DNA of 64,000 bases, from contig JAQNBH010000007.1 of assembly GCA_028752905.1 (NCBI GenBank), positions 14,598,759 through 14,662,758 on the forward strand. The letters are read 5' to 3'. Both the position numbers and the translations under genes were made by a program. Numbering within the stretch: position 1 is the first letter of the stretch; every line of letters starts with the position of its first letter. Source of the DNA: Cladorhizidae sp. MBARI D1340-BT2. Lineage: Eukaryota; Porifera; Demospongiae; Poecilosclerida; Cladorhizidae. Under the pieces are notes generated by a model that saw only the letters and a program-made list of their open reading frames with translations, did no database searches and was not told where the DNA came from. Positions 23,720 to 34,572 of this stretch are shown here, one piece after another.

Positions 23720-25330
23720 AGCTGTTATTGTTAAAAATACCCCAGACGCCGTGGCCCCAATAACCGGGTTTTTTAAATTAATCAAAAAACCACCGATTTT
23801 TAATCAACGCCTTTTTTTGTCGGTCGGCTGATTTATCACCAGATCTAGGCAGGATGCAAGTCGATCATTACCATTTACAGAACGCGAAGGCCTAAAGAAG
23901 TAAAGCTTCTCCAAAGTAAGTTGAGTACTTTGATATTAGTTATTGGGTCAGTTTAGCTTGTGTATTATAGGCTTCTGCCAACTAGCTAGCTAGCTATGGA
24001 GAATTAGCGCTATCTCTGGGATGAACTAAAGGTTTGGAGAAGCTTTACTTCTACACAGTATCTGTAACTAGACACGCAGTATCTGTAACTAGCTTTACTT
24101 CTACACAGTATCTGTAACTAGACACGCAGTATCTGTAACTAGACACGCTAATTATAGCTTCTGCCAACTAGCTAGATAGCTATGGAGTATTAGCGCTATC
24201 TCTGGGATGAACTAAAGGTTCCTAGTTACAGCTGCTGTGTAGTGTAGATAGCTACGCTAAGCTAGATACACTAAGGGCTGGCTGTATGTTAGCTCCTCTG
24301 GTCTGTTTTACTAGAGAGAAACACTAAGCGCTGGTATCTCCTACTGATATTTAGTGCTCTAGCACCGCTAAATACCAGCAGGAGCTAGGAAACTGCCAGA
24401 TCATAGTTTAGCTCATGAACTAACCTATCATTATTACTTCATTAGACTTTGTGGATATCATAGTTTAGCTCATGAACTAACCTATCATTATTACTTCATT
24501 ATACTTTGTGGATATCATTATAGTGATGAAGATATAGTCTGATTAGACTGCTGGAGCTGGAAGAGGTCTGGCTGACAGTTAGACTGCTGGAGCTGGAAGA
24601 GGTCTGGCTGACAGTTGCACTGCTGGAACTGGAAGAGATACTGCTAGCGGCACTACAAACCCTAACACAACCAACACCACCTCCACCAACACCACCACTA
24701 TCAACACCACCATCCACAGCACCAATAGCATCATCATCACTACCACTATAACCTTCTTCATCATATCCATCAAAATCTTCATCACTGTCTTCAGCATCTA
24801 ATAATCTTATAATGTGTTATATCTCTCCATCATTTGTAACTCACTTCAGTGTACTTGCCTACTTCAAAGAATATCTAAAAACAAAACACAACAGCCAACT
24901 AGCTGTCTGTATCCTATGTCAAAAGAAGAATAACAGATCTCTCAGATCAACTACGAAGTGCAGCTGTAAGAATAAGCAGCTGCGCAATAAACCAATAAAC
25001 GCTAATGAAATCAATTATAACGCACTTCAATGTACTTGCCTACTTAAAAAAATATCTTAAAAAAACACACAACAGCCAGCTAGCTATCGGTATACTTTCT
25101 CAAAAGAACAAGAACAGATCTCTCAGATAAAATACAAAGTGCAGCTTTAAGAATAAGCAGCTACGCAACAAACGCTAATAAAGATTTACCTATTTTAGGA
25201 GCGTGTATATACGCCACCGGCGTGTGAGAGTAGATTTCAATTGGCGTGTATAGACGCCACCGGCGTTCTAAGAGCTAAGCTAATCTACCTGTCACCCCAT
25301 ACTAACCCTCCCTGAATCTCCCTAAATGAA
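23720..25330. mobile_element. Repeat-rich insert in the LINE, possible piggyBac-type remnant
   Basis: The LINE is interrupted here. The insert contains several internal direct duplications. 'tagcgctatctctgggatga' occurs at about 24005 and 24190, 'cacagtatctgtaactagac' at about 24055 and 24100, 'tagtttagctcatgaactaa' at about 24402 and 24461, and 'tgtacttgcctac' blocks at 24849 and 25031. Near the right end 'acgccaccggcgt' occurs twice (25212 and 25254) within 'ggcgtgtata' hairpins. The left part carries the similar 'acgccgtggcc' at 23738. On the - strand 24800-24700 reads an acidic stretch ('EDSDEDFDGYDEEG') typical of piggyBac transposase N-termini, followed by Ser-rich repeats. The assignment is tentative. 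Confidence 0.35.
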
Positions 25331-25439
25331 TTAAAGTTAAAAATTCACTTGTAAAATGGCTTATCTCCTAATCTCCTAATATCTGTTTAGCCTATCATGA
25401 TATTGAAAATGCTCACTTACTTTCTCCCATTCTGCAAAG

Positions 25440-27050
25440 TGCCGCTTCTTCCAACAACTCCCATCTTCCCCTATCTCTAGTTCAATTTGGAGATCTATCA
25501 TAAAATGGGTAATAAATTACCATGCAACCCTACTATCACATATCAAGGTCAGGTCTGTATTTCCTCTCAGTCCAAAGCTGAAGCACTAAATCAATCCCTT
25601 TGCACCTGTTTCAACAAATATTTCCCCCTCTCTTCAATCATCCATCCTTTCTTCCTCTTTTTTTTTGCCAACCTGAGCTCTTCTTCTGCTTCCCGGATGA
25701 CATTACTGACCTTCTCTTTAGCATTCCTTTTGACAAATTTACTGGCCCAGATACTATCTCTGCTAAAATGCTGCACACTATATATCTACTCCCCGTTCCT
25801 TAATCTTTAATTTCTCCCTCTCTGCATGTGTTTTTCTCACAGGTTAAAACCATGATTGTTCCTATCCTAGACATCTCCTCTCTCATCTTCCTCTAACAAT
25901 TATTGCCAAATCTCCCTATTGTTTATTATAAGAGATCCCACATATTCAGCTATTTACATTGGCATATTTTGTCACATCAATTGGATTTCATCCATGTTTT
26001 CAACATAAGCTGCCTTCCTTGTATATGTTCCCAACATTGGCTAGCTTGCTTAGATATCCACAAAACTGTATGTACAGTCTTCTGATACATCAAGAAGCCT
26101 TTAATTCTCTGCCACATATATTCCTAAACACTTTGTACTCTCTCAACCTTTATTCTGATGATTCCTCCTTACCTTATAACTCACCCACAAAGTGTGGCCA
26201 ACTGGAAATCTTTTTTTTCTCAGCTCATACCTCCTTAGAACTACCCCATATTCTCTTTAATCTCTATATAAATGATATTTCAAGGATCCCCCTCACTTCT
26301 TTTACACTTACTCTCTACGCAGGTAATATCCTCCTTTCCTATTCCATCTATTCTCTTTCACTTCCTCCATCAGCATGGAGTAATCTGACATTAAATTTAC
26401 ATGTATACCATCTTGGATATTTTCTCATTTCCTCACAATCAACCCAAATAAGAGTAAATGCATGATTGCTAACCGTAAACATCTCGCCTCTCATTCTTCC
26501 CTATATTAGTTCTCAAAATCACTCTCCTTGAAAGTCATCTCTTGATGTACATGTTTAGGAGTTACTCTCACCTCCCCTGGAATCGTAAAGTTTGCACCCA
26601 AACCAGGAAAATATCTTCTCGTAGACTTCTCAGACTTTTCATTTCCCTCATCCATTAGCACTGATTCAAGTTCATGTGGAGAGACACACATTTTAGGTGG
26701 AGGCTAAACTGCTCCTCTATGTGGGTACTTTCTCCTTTTTCTTGCAATTCTAAATTTCTTGAACACATCCAGCACTTTGCACAAAGACACTGTACTCACC
26801 AGTGCACTTCTGATCATGCCTCCCTTCTCTTCACTCTTCAATCTCCTACTCACTCAAAATCCCTTTTACTCTACAAGAAAATCATATCCACTTTTCTCCA
26901 GACTTCATTCAATCAGCTCCAACTCTTTAATCCCCTCTTGCCACTACCATCCATCTAACCTTTTAATTCATTTCTCCTGCTATTCCCTCTGCCATCACAT
27001 TTGGGAACTCATTCTAACCCTCCATTAGATCTCGTTTCTCTCTCTCTCTT
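25440..27050 (+). pseudogene. Reverse-transcriptase part of the LINE, degenerate
   Basis: The + strand in several frames reads 'FDKFTGPDTISAKML' (about 25730-25775), 'LPHIFLNTLYSLNL' (about 26110-26155), then 'ILFNLYINDISRIP', 'SFTLTLYAGNILLSYS' (about 26300-26345) and the C-terminal region to about 27030. The catalytic box reads YAGN where YADD is expected, so the enzyme is dead. The order (2A-like motif, APE, RT, + strand) shows one LINE copy split by two insertions, probably of the CR1/L2-like group. The exact clade cannot be fixed from fragments. Confidence 0.65.
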
Positions 27051-27059
27051 CCATCAAAT

Positions 27060-28900
27060 GATTGATCCTAGATCATAACTTAATAAATTAATGACATGCT
27101 CATGATAAGCTTCAGCTATTAAGTTCATTTATCATACTTGAAGGCAATCAGCTGCCATTGCAGTTTGTTACGTGCTAAATTCTAGCATATTGATTGGCCA
27201 GACACATATTCGAGAGTGGAATAGAAGTAGTTCCTATTCCATTGTAGCACCAAATCGTCACATCATATAATACCATTGCTGGTTCACAATATATGATGGA
27301 ATGATACATTACATAATTTTTTTTGGTAAGTATCATATTTTAATCTGGTCTTTAGCCCCCAGGGTAGATTGAAGACTTCTACCCTGAGTAAAAATATGCA
27401 ACTATTTTGTTTTGCATTTGGTCAACTATTTAAAAATTGGTAAGGGCTTGGGCGAGGTTGGGGCTATGAAAGATTGTGAAAAAACCAAAAAAAAACAACC
27501 TAGCCCTCTTCCTATTTAGCCCTTAGAAAGATTATGAACCATGAAAAATGAAGGCTTCCATATTTCCCCCCGCTTGGGCTCAGCATTTATCTTACTTGAT
27601 CACCTTAGTGGGAACAGATAGCAATTATATGTCAAAATCAGAATAGTACACAAACAATATTGTTGCAAGACCAAAACATCACATTCAAATAATTGGAGGA
27701 AAGACACGCATATATGGCAAGGTGTCTTTACGTTCTCTTCTTCCTATGATAAAGGGTAAAGGGTCATCTAACAGTATACTGGACCTATAACAATACACTG
27801 TACTTCAAAATTGTCTTGCTATAAAATATTTATTATTGCATATTTGGTATTTTAATTATTTTTAAATTTATCGATTCATTGTTGTTCTTCTTATTTTTAT
27901 CATTTTTTATTGTTGTTTGATTGTTTCATTAGTTATTTATTCTCTCGTATATTTTTTTATTTATTAAAAAAAATTAAATTATATGTAGTTATTAGTGTTT
28001 CTCTCTCTCTCCACCTCCCCCTTTTGTTGCTGCCACATCTGATTGATGTACAGACCATGTTACCAGCGTATGATTTGCATTATGTGGTGGATAGCTATAT
28101 AGCTATATACCAGTATATCGACCTGTGTTAGTCCTTATCTCTGATGAAGATGAGGGCATCTAGCTGAAACATTGAGTGAGTATAGATTTAAGTTGATTAT
28201 CAAGAAAATGATTGTATCTATGAGAGTTTGCTGACAACAAAGGATTGATCTGTTGAAAAAGGAATGACTATTCCCATCTACATTACAACAAGTTAGATGA
28301 CCCTTTACCATTTAAATTCCAATATACCAGGTTTTTTTTGTATAATGAATTTAAATGGGATGCTTACCAGATTACAACAAAAAGACTTGGTTTTAATAAA
28401 GAGTGATATTGTCAACATCCTAGAGTAAGTAGAAAATAGTTTAATAAAGAGTGGCATCCAACTATTTCAATTTATTATTAAGAGTATGTAGAAGATACTT
28501 TTGTGATGGAGTAATTACAAATTTGTGTGAAAGAGCTATCTGATGTTTATGGAAGACAACTCTGTGGTGGGCATAAGATGTTCAAGATGGTATTTCTCCT
28601 ATATTTTTTTACTTTTCTCTCATACTTATATTGTCAACAAGAATCATAGTATTCTGAGAATTGCTTGTTTTCCATCATAGCAGTCCATAGTATTCTTCTC
28701 GGCTTAAGGTAACAGTTATTATTATATCTAACTCAGATATTTTCTTGAAGTTCTTATAGCTTGACCTCGTGATGTCAGCCACTTGTAAATATGATAAATG
28801 ATCGGTACACATATAATAGGTCCAAGTTTAACACCAATAAACCTGAGCATGCAGGAACATTGTGGTGATAACCCATACTTAGCAATGCAAGATATTTGAC
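27060..28900. other. Non-coding region with repeat fragments
   Basis: AT-rich DNA. 28141-28200 holds a copy of the hammerhead-like repeat. 28390-28500 is similar to kinase intron 3 sequence near 38940-39045 ('agagtgatattg', 'catcctagagtaagtagaaaatag'), which is a dispersed copy. On the - strand 28904-28728 has a short open frame with a hydrophobic run ('LGPIICVPIIYHIY') that I cannot assign. 17720-17790 and 27270-27310 share 'cattgctggttca', perhaps a small MITE. Confidence 0.4.
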
Positions 28901-28909
28901 TCATATTGG

Positions 28910-29131
28910 TAGAGAACTGCGCCGTGCGCATTCCCCAATCGAAGACACTGGATATAGTTTCAATGCTACAATCAAGGATGTGTGCTACAAGTGAACGGGT
29001 GTATAGTGGGCATGCGCTAGGTAAGGGGTCGTGCACTGGGTAAGGGCCGTACGTAGTAATGTCACATATACATATCCTATCTAGTAGTAGTTAGGTGGTT
29101 CGAGCAGTCGATGCACAGTCCATATTCACTA
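28910..29131 (-). repeat. 3' LTR of the intact Gypsy-type element
   Basis: 222 bp, identical to the other LTR except for G instead of A in 'gggtaagg(g/a)ccgtacg'. It begins directly after the ATTGG target duplication. Confidence 0.93.
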
Positions 29132-29140
29132 CTTCCCCCC
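29132..29140 (-). other. Polypurine tract of the intact element
   Basis: Read on the - strand this is GGGGGGAAG immediately before the 3' LTR, the expected place for priming of plus-strand DNA synthesis. Confidence 0.8.
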
Positions 29141-29174
29141 AAGTCCGACGGCAGGTGGACTGATGTGTGGGCTG

Positions 29175-32100
29175 TCATCGCTGCCCGTAGCGGTCAATTG
29201 GTTTTGGTCCCCTCTTACTCCGTCTTGGGCCTGGGGCTGGGGTCAGCGTCTTGGGGGGGGTAAGGGTGGTCGTCTGCGCCAGGTTCTTTGGGGCAGTCTT
29301 GGTTGGGCGATGGGGTGGCGTGGGTGTCTTGGCCACTGCTGCATACGATCTTTGACTGGCTGGTGTGGCCAGTACTGGCGGGCGAGGGGGGCTCGTGGCG
29401 ATTGGTGTTGGATGGTTGAGGGTCGGCTGTGCGATCCCAGGTGTCGGGATGGGTGACGGAGTGGGTGGGTTGGGTGGCGGGCTGGTTGGCGGCAATGGTA
29501 CGGGGGGAAGTGGGCTCGGGCTGCTGTTGTGCTGTGTTGGGTACAATAGGGCTGGCAGATCTCGGCGAAGTGGGTTATCTTGCTCCGTGGGTTGGGGGTT
29601 GTGGCGCCTGAGGTATCTTCTGTTCCTCGTGGTGAGGCGGCCTGATCCGTCAACTCGTATGGAATACTGGTGGTACTGGAGCACCTCCACGACTGTCCCT
29701 GTCTTGTCCCATTTCATTGGGTGGCGGCCAGTCTGGTTCTGGATGAGGACCGTGTCACCGCAACGAAGGGGGGACAGGCCATGGGAGTGCTCGTCCCATC
29801 GTGCTCGCCCCAGTACTAGGCGACGGGAGAGTGCCCGTTCTCTAAGCTCCAGTTTCTCGTCCCATTCCTTGGGCTGTTGAAATCGGAGTGGGATGCCGGG
29901 GAGCATGTCCCTGGTAGCCCTGCCGAACAGGTTGGTCGCCGGCGACATTCTGGTGTCTGGGCTCGGGCAGTTCCGGTATTGTAGGAGTGCCTTGAAGAAT
30001 GAGTTCTGTAGGGATCCGCCTGGGCCGGTGTTGCCGGCGATAAGCCGTTTGATAGTTTTGACGGCTGTTTCTGCTCTGTTGTTGGCATGGGGGTTGTAGG
30101 CGGATGAGAGCCGATGATGAACGCCCCAAGTGGTGAGGAGCTCTCTGGTGGCATGGGCCGCGAACTCCGGCCCACCGTCGGACGTGAGGGTGTCCGGTAT
30201 ACCGAAGGTGGCGAATGTGTCCCTGAGGATGGCGGCAAGGCCCGATGCTCCGTTCAGTGCAGGTGCGACGATTGGCCAGCCAGAGTACCGATCAACCAGC
30301 ACGAGGTATGCGGATCCCTCGTGGTGGAAGTAATCCGCACAGATGTGCTGGAAGGGGTACTCTGGCTCCTCTGGTGTGGTCGAGGGCATCGCTGGTTGGG
30401 AGGGGGCATTGCTGTTGCAGGTGTTGCACCTGTTGCGGGTCGCCGTGATGTCAGTCGAGAGGCCCGGCCAGTAAAGGGATGAGGAGGCACGGGCCGTCAT
30501 GCTGCTGGTGCCTTGGTGGGCGGCATGTAGAGCTGCGAGGCATGTTGGTCGGAGTGATGTCGGGATGACCAGCCGCTCCCCATGGCAGATGACGCCGTCG
30601 ATGATGGTTAGGTTGGAGATGACCGGGAAGTATTCCCGGATGTTGGCTGGGAGCATATGTCTATCTTCGGGCGGGCCATTCTCCACATAGAATGCTAGGT
30701 CCTGTAGAGTCGGGTCTGCGGCTGTGGCGATCTGCAGCTTCTCCCAATTGATGGGGATGGTCGAGATGGCCATGCATATGGCTGTTGTGAGGCCGTCCTC
30801 ATCTTGGGCGGGGACGGTGTGTTCCGTGATGCTGGCAATGGATGACGCTGGGCTCGCCGGGCAGGCAGTGGATGGTTCTGCGATGTCGTCTTGTAGGTGT
30901 AGGCGTGGTGGGGTCCGAGTTCCGGATGGGTGGCGTGAGAGGGCATCGCTGGTGTGATTTCTCACGCCGGGGATGTACACCATCCGGAACCGGTACCTCA
31001 AGGTCTTCTCCTTAAGGTTCCGGAGGCGGGGGTTGGGGATGTCCTCGAGGCAGCGATCGCCGAAGAGTTTCAGCAGGGGCTTGTGGTCTACCGCTACAAC
31101 GAGATCGCTGCACCCGAGGACGAAGTGTCTTGCTTTGTCCAGTGCATCCGCCACCGCTAAGGCCTCTCCTTCCACTGGGGCATATCGTGACTCTGCCGGG
31201 TGTGTGAAGCGCGAGCCCACCAGGGTGACGCGCCAACCCTCCTGGCAGCAGAAGATCTCGCGGGACGGGCACTGGCAGTGTTTCTGGAATAGCCAGTACC
31301 CAATCCCGTCTTTACTCCAATCCGTCGCCAGGCAGGTTGGGCGGTGCTTGTCAAATATGACCACACCCTCCCTGATGCGCTCGCAGATCTCTCTCTTGGA
31401 TGTCGCAAATGCCGCTGCCAGCTCGTCTGTCCAGTTGAAGGTGGTGGAGGGTTTGAGGAGGGCACGGAATGGTTGCATGGCGGCTGTCATGGAAAATGCA
31501 TTTGCCACCTGGTTCACCAGGCCGAACCAGGCGCGGATGTCAGTGATTCCGGTTGGGGTGGGGAAGTTGGTAATGGATTCCAGATACTTGGAGGATGGCC
31601 GGACTTCGGTGGGGGTGATGTCAAACCCGGCAAACTCCACTTTGTCCTGGGCAAAGCGGAATTTGCGCGGGTTGAGGGTGATCCCGTTCACGGCGCAGAT
31701 ATGCAGCCACTCAGTTGCCTGGTGGTAAGCCCCCGTTATGTCGTCGGACCAGAGCAGTGCGTCGTCTATGCACTTGGTCTTAGATTCCACGTGGGCAACG
31801 AGGGCGTCATATCTGGCCGTGTACGCGTCCCCTGAGGCGATGTAGCCTTGGGGGGCCGAGCAGTATCGGTACCTCCCCCAGGGGGTGATGAAGGTGGTAT
31901 AGTGTCTATCGCTCTCCTCGAGTGCCACTGAGTGGTAGCCGTTCCAGGCGTCGAAAATGGTTTTCTTGGTGTGACCTGGAACGGCACGGGCTTGGTGGAA
32001 TGGTGAGGGGCAATGGTGTGTCTCGCGCGTGGCGTGCTGGTTGAGGGGTTGGAAGTTGATCGTCCTCCTGAGTGACCCGTCCTTCTTGGTGCATATCACC

Positions 32101-34253
32101 ATACGGTGGCACCAAGTGACGGGCGTGCCCAGAGGGACCTTTTCCAACACGCCAAGGCGGACGTCCCTGTCTAGCCCAGCTTTCACCTCGTCCTGCCAGT
32201 GAATTGGAATGTCAATGGGTGTGTGGCAGGGTTTGGGGGTGGCGTTCGGGTCGATGTTTAGGGATAAGGGTGGTCCCGACATCATGGGGAGGGGCTGATG
32301 CTCGCAGACGTTGAACGCACTTGCTGAGTAAAGGTCCAGCAAGTGACGTTCAAGTCTGTCTCTGTTGGCCTCCGTGCCAGGGAATGGCAGGGAGGTGGGT
32401 CTGTCAGGTGGTGGGGCCCTGGTAGGGCATGAGCATGGTCGTGGTGGTGGTGTATGCGTTGGTTGACTCACCACAGTGGTTGTCCGTTGGCCAGTTGTTT
32501 GTGGTCTGGTCTGCACGGCCGCTTGCGGGTTGTTCTGCAGGGTGATGGGCGGAGTTCTGGTCTGCAGGTCCGCTGTGTGGCGTGGAGGTGGCTGGGCCGT
32601 GGTTCTGGTCTGCAGGTCCGCTGTGTGGTGTGATGGTGGCTGATCTGGGGTCGCCCGTGTACCCGTGCCGTTTCCCGAGGGTGGCGTCAGCGTACAGAGG
32701 GGGAACCCCAACGCGATCAGCCCGAGGTCTGTGCAGGTGGTCAGGCTGAGGTATAGCTTGGTGGCCAGGTCACTAAAATACACCATCTGGCGAGTCTCAC
32801 GTCCGGAGTGTCTGGATCTGATGCGGAGTAGTGCTGCACCGAGTATTGGCAGGTTGTTGCCGCTCGCGGAGTGCATCACTAGGCACGCAGGGATGAGGTC
32901 CCTCTTGTTCAGGTTGAGGCCCTTCAGCAGGTGTGGTCCTCCCAGGCAACTCTGGCAACCCGTGTCGGCCATGGCAGTGGTGGCCAGGTTGTGCCTCTCT
33001 TGCCTCAGTGTGTGGCCGTGGGTTCGAAAATCCTCCTTGTGGGTGGATACAGTCACGTCAATGAGGGGTTGGGGAGGGGAGCGGCGCTGAGTCCATCGCT
33101 GCGCCCTGGAGTCCCAGGATTGGTGGGGGAGGGCGTCCTCTGACATGGTGTCAATCTCCTCAGACACCGCGCTTTCGTGCTCCGCCAGCTTCGACCAACA
33201 CATGTGGGCGAGATGGTTGGACCTGCCGCATGATGTGCAGGTTGTCCCGAACGCTGGGCAGTGGATCCGTCGGGTGGCTGTCCTCTCTCTTTCACCATGG
33301 CCTTGGCGACCACAGAAACAGCAGATGGCCCTCGGGTTTATCACTGGTCTGGGTGTAGCTGCCTGACCTCTGGGTGCGTCCTTCAGTGGTGGTCGAGGTG
33401 AGGTGTTATGAGTGCGGTTGGGCTTAAATGGTGTGGCTTTGGCTCTGCCTGGCTGGCGGGGTGTTGACTGCCGCTGTTGTTGCCGGTAGCCACTGTGCAG
33501 GGCGTCTTCACTGTCGGCCTCCTCGTCTACGGCGTTCGTCGAGGTGGGTGTGGTAATGGTGACCGCGGACCGCTTGCCCGCAGCCCTTACCTCGACGAAC
33601 CTCACTGTCTCTTCCACCGTCATTGCTTGGTTGGGGTCTTTCAGAAGGTCCTCCTGTATGTCTGCATCTGCCAGGCCGATGCAGAGCTGGTCAGCGACCC
33701 TCTGTTCCCCCTGGTTGTTGATTATCTCACACCCGGAGCACTTCTTAGTAAAGCAGCATACCTCTGCTTGGCCACGGAGTCGGGCTGCGAATGATCGGAT
33801 GGGTTCCCCCCGGTCCTGTACCATTCTGGATAGGGCGACCCTGGCCACCTTAGGGTTTTCCTCCCTCACCGCCAGGGCCTTGATGGCTGCCAGCAGGTCT
33901 GCTTCAGGGAGCTCCTCAATTGGTAAGGGACCGACGATGTTTCGGGTCACATCTCGGCGGAGTTTGGCGTCCAGGCACTCCAGCAGTTGTATGCCGACGT
34001 CTGCCCCTGCCAGGTGGACGGCCTGTGAGTAGGCCCTCCACCTGGTGAGGAAGTACTGCCATCCCTCGGTTGTGCCCCCTGCCGTGATCTCTGGTCGGCG
34101 CACAGGGGTTGGCTTAGTCCTTGCTGCCTGGCTGTGGATGAGCATGTGGCCGTTGAGTACTGCTGCCACCACTACCGGATCCATGCCATCGGGTGTGGCG
34201 TAGTCGCATCCGGGATAGGGACAGTCAACCGCCATGCAGTCGGTGGGCACCAA
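29175..34253 (-). CDS. Gag-Pol polyprotein of the intact Gypsy-type element (1692 aa)
   Basis: A single open frame runs from ATG at 34253 to near the polypurine tract. Domains in order: an N-terminal C2H2-like finger (Cys11, Cys16, His36, His40); gag to about 300; zinc knuckles 311-352 ('CCFCGRQGHGER', 'CTSCGRSNHLAHMC'); protease with ADTG at 429-432; a Pro/Thr-rich linker with two copies of 'HTADLQTRT' (about 543-566); reverse transcriptase about 680-900; RNase H about 970-1065 ('CLATDWSKDG', 'VEGEALAVADAL'); integrase HHCC zinc finger 1243-1279; catalytic core with D1307, D1359 and E1395; and a GPY/F-like C-terminal module about 1490-1550. The RT catalytic box is CIDD (828-831) where YxDD or FxDD is usual. 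The order gag-PR-RT-RH-INT is the ordinary Gypsy one. No stop or frameshift suggests recent activity. Confidence 0.93.
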   Translation of the reverse strand: MVPTDCMAVDCPYPGCDYATPDGMDPVVVAAVLNGHMLIHSQAARTKPTPVRRPEITAGGTTEGWQYFLTRWRAYSQAVHLAGADVGIQLLECLDAKLRRDVTRNIVGPLPIEELPEADLLAAIKALAVREENPKVARVALSRMVQDRGEPIRSFAARLRGQAEVCCFTKKCSGCEIINNQGEQRVADQLCIGLADADIQEDLLKDPNQAMTVEETVRFVEVRAAGKRSAVTITTPTSTNAVDEEADSEDALHSGYRQQQRQSTPRQPGRAKATPFKPNRTHNTSPRPPLKDAPRGQAATPRPVINPRAICCFCGRQGHGERERTATRRIHCPAFGTTCTSCGRSNHLAHMCWSKLAEHESAVSEEIDTMSEDALPHQSWDSRAQRWTQRRSPPQPLIDVTVSTHKEDFRTHGHTLRQERHNLATTAMADTGCQSCLGGPHLLKGLNLNKRDLIPACLVMHSASGNNLPILGAALLRIRSRHSGRETRQMVYFSDLATKLYLSLTTCTDLGLIALGFPLCTLTPPSGNGTGTRATPDQPPSHHTADLQTRTTAQPPPRHTADLQTRTPPITLQNNPQAAVQTRPQTTGQRTTTVVSQPTHTPPPRPCSCPTRAPPPDRPTSLPFPGTEANRDRLERHLLDLYSASAFNVCEHQPLPMMSGPPLSLNIDPNATPKPCHTPIDIPIHWQDEVKAGLDRDVRLGVLEKVPLGTPVTWCHRMVICTKKDGSLRRTINFQPLNQHATRETHHCPSPFHQARAVPGHTKKTIFDAWNGYHSVALEESDRHYTTFITPWGRYRYCSAPQGYIASGDAYTARYDALVAHVESKTKCIDDALLWSDDITGAYHQATEWLHICAVNGITLNPRKFRFAQDKVEFAGFDITPTEVRPSSKYLESITNFPTPTGITDIRAWFGLVNQVANAFSMTAAMQPFRALLKPSTTFNWTDELAAAFATSKREICERIREGVVIFDKHRPTCLATDWSKDGIGYWLFQKHCQCPSREIFCCQEGWRVTLVGSRFTHPAESRYAPVEGEALAVADALDKARHFVLGCSDLVVAVDHKPLLKLFGDRCLEDIPNPRLRNLKEKTLRYRFRMVYIPGVRNHTSDALSRHPSGTRTPPRLHLQDDIAEPSTACPASPASSIASITEHTVPAQDEDGLTTAICMAISTIPINWEKLQIATAADPTLQDLAFYVENGPPEDRHMLPANIREYFPVISNLTIIDGVICHGERLVIPTSLRPTCLAALHAAHQGTSSMTARASSSLYWPGLSTDITATRNRCNTCNSNAPSQPAMPSTTPEEPEYPFQHICADYFHHEGSAYLVLVDRYSGWPIVAPALNGASGLAAILRDTFATFGIPDTLTSDGGPEFAAHATRELLTTWGVHHRLSSAYNPHANNRAETAVKTIKRLIAGNTGPGGSLQNSFFKALLQYRNCPSPDTRMSPATNLFGRATRDMLPGIPLRFQQPKEWDEKLELRERALSRRLVLGRARWDEHSHGLSPLRCGDTVLIQNQTGRHPMKWDKTGTVVEVLQYHQYSIRVDGSGRLTTRNRRYLRRHNPQPTEQDNPLRRDLPALLYPTQHNSSPSPLPPVPLPPTSPPPNPPTPSPIPTPGIAQPTLNHPTPIATSPPRPPVLATPASQRSYAAVAKTPTPPHRPTKTAPKNLAQTTTLTPPKTLTPAPGPRRSKRGPKPIDRYGQR

Positions 34254-34335
34254 ATAGAGTTGTGCCGAAAAACGAACGCTTTCTTGACCAGCACTCTTGC
34301 TGGCAAGGTAAGATGCCTAACAGGAATCTATAAAA

Positions 34336-34350
34336 CACTTGTAGCACACA
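34336..34350 (-). other. Primer-binding position, complementary to the element's own LTR
   Basis: The 15 nt next to the 5' LTR read, in element orientation, TGTGTGCTACAAGTG. Their exact complement lies inside the LTR (34420-34434, and 28979-28993 in the other LTR). This arrangement fits self-priming as known for the Tf1/sushi group, in which the 5' end of the transcript folds onto the binding site. The transcription start is not known, so the mechanism is inferred. Confidence 0.6.
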
Positions 34351-34572
34351 TAGAGAACTGCGCCGTGCGCATTCCCCAATCGAAGACACTGGATATAGTT
34401 TCAATGCTACAATCAAGGATGTGTGCTACAAGTGAACGGGTGTATAGTGGGCATGCGCTAGGTAAGGGGTCGTGCACTGGGTAAGGACCGTACGTAGTAA
34501 TGTCACATATACATATCCTATCTAGTAGTAGTTAGGTGGTTCGAGCAGTCGATGCACAGTCCATATTCACTA
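34351..34572 (-). repeat. 5' LTR of the intact Gypsy-type element
   Basis: 222 bp, partner of 28910-29131. It should hold the promoter. The leader between LTR and ORF start is 97 nt. Confidence 0.93.

Noticed and set aside
24499..24797. Low-complexity frames (Val/Met-rich or Gly/Ser-rich) on the - strand
   Set aside because: They are produced by trinucleotide-like runs. Only the acidic frame resembles a known transposase N-terminus, and that is reported with low confidence.
29365..34032. Many + strand open frames of 60-250 codons across the LTR element
   Set aside because: They are antisense shadows of the GC-rich 1692-codon gag-pol frame. None shows a domain or its own context.
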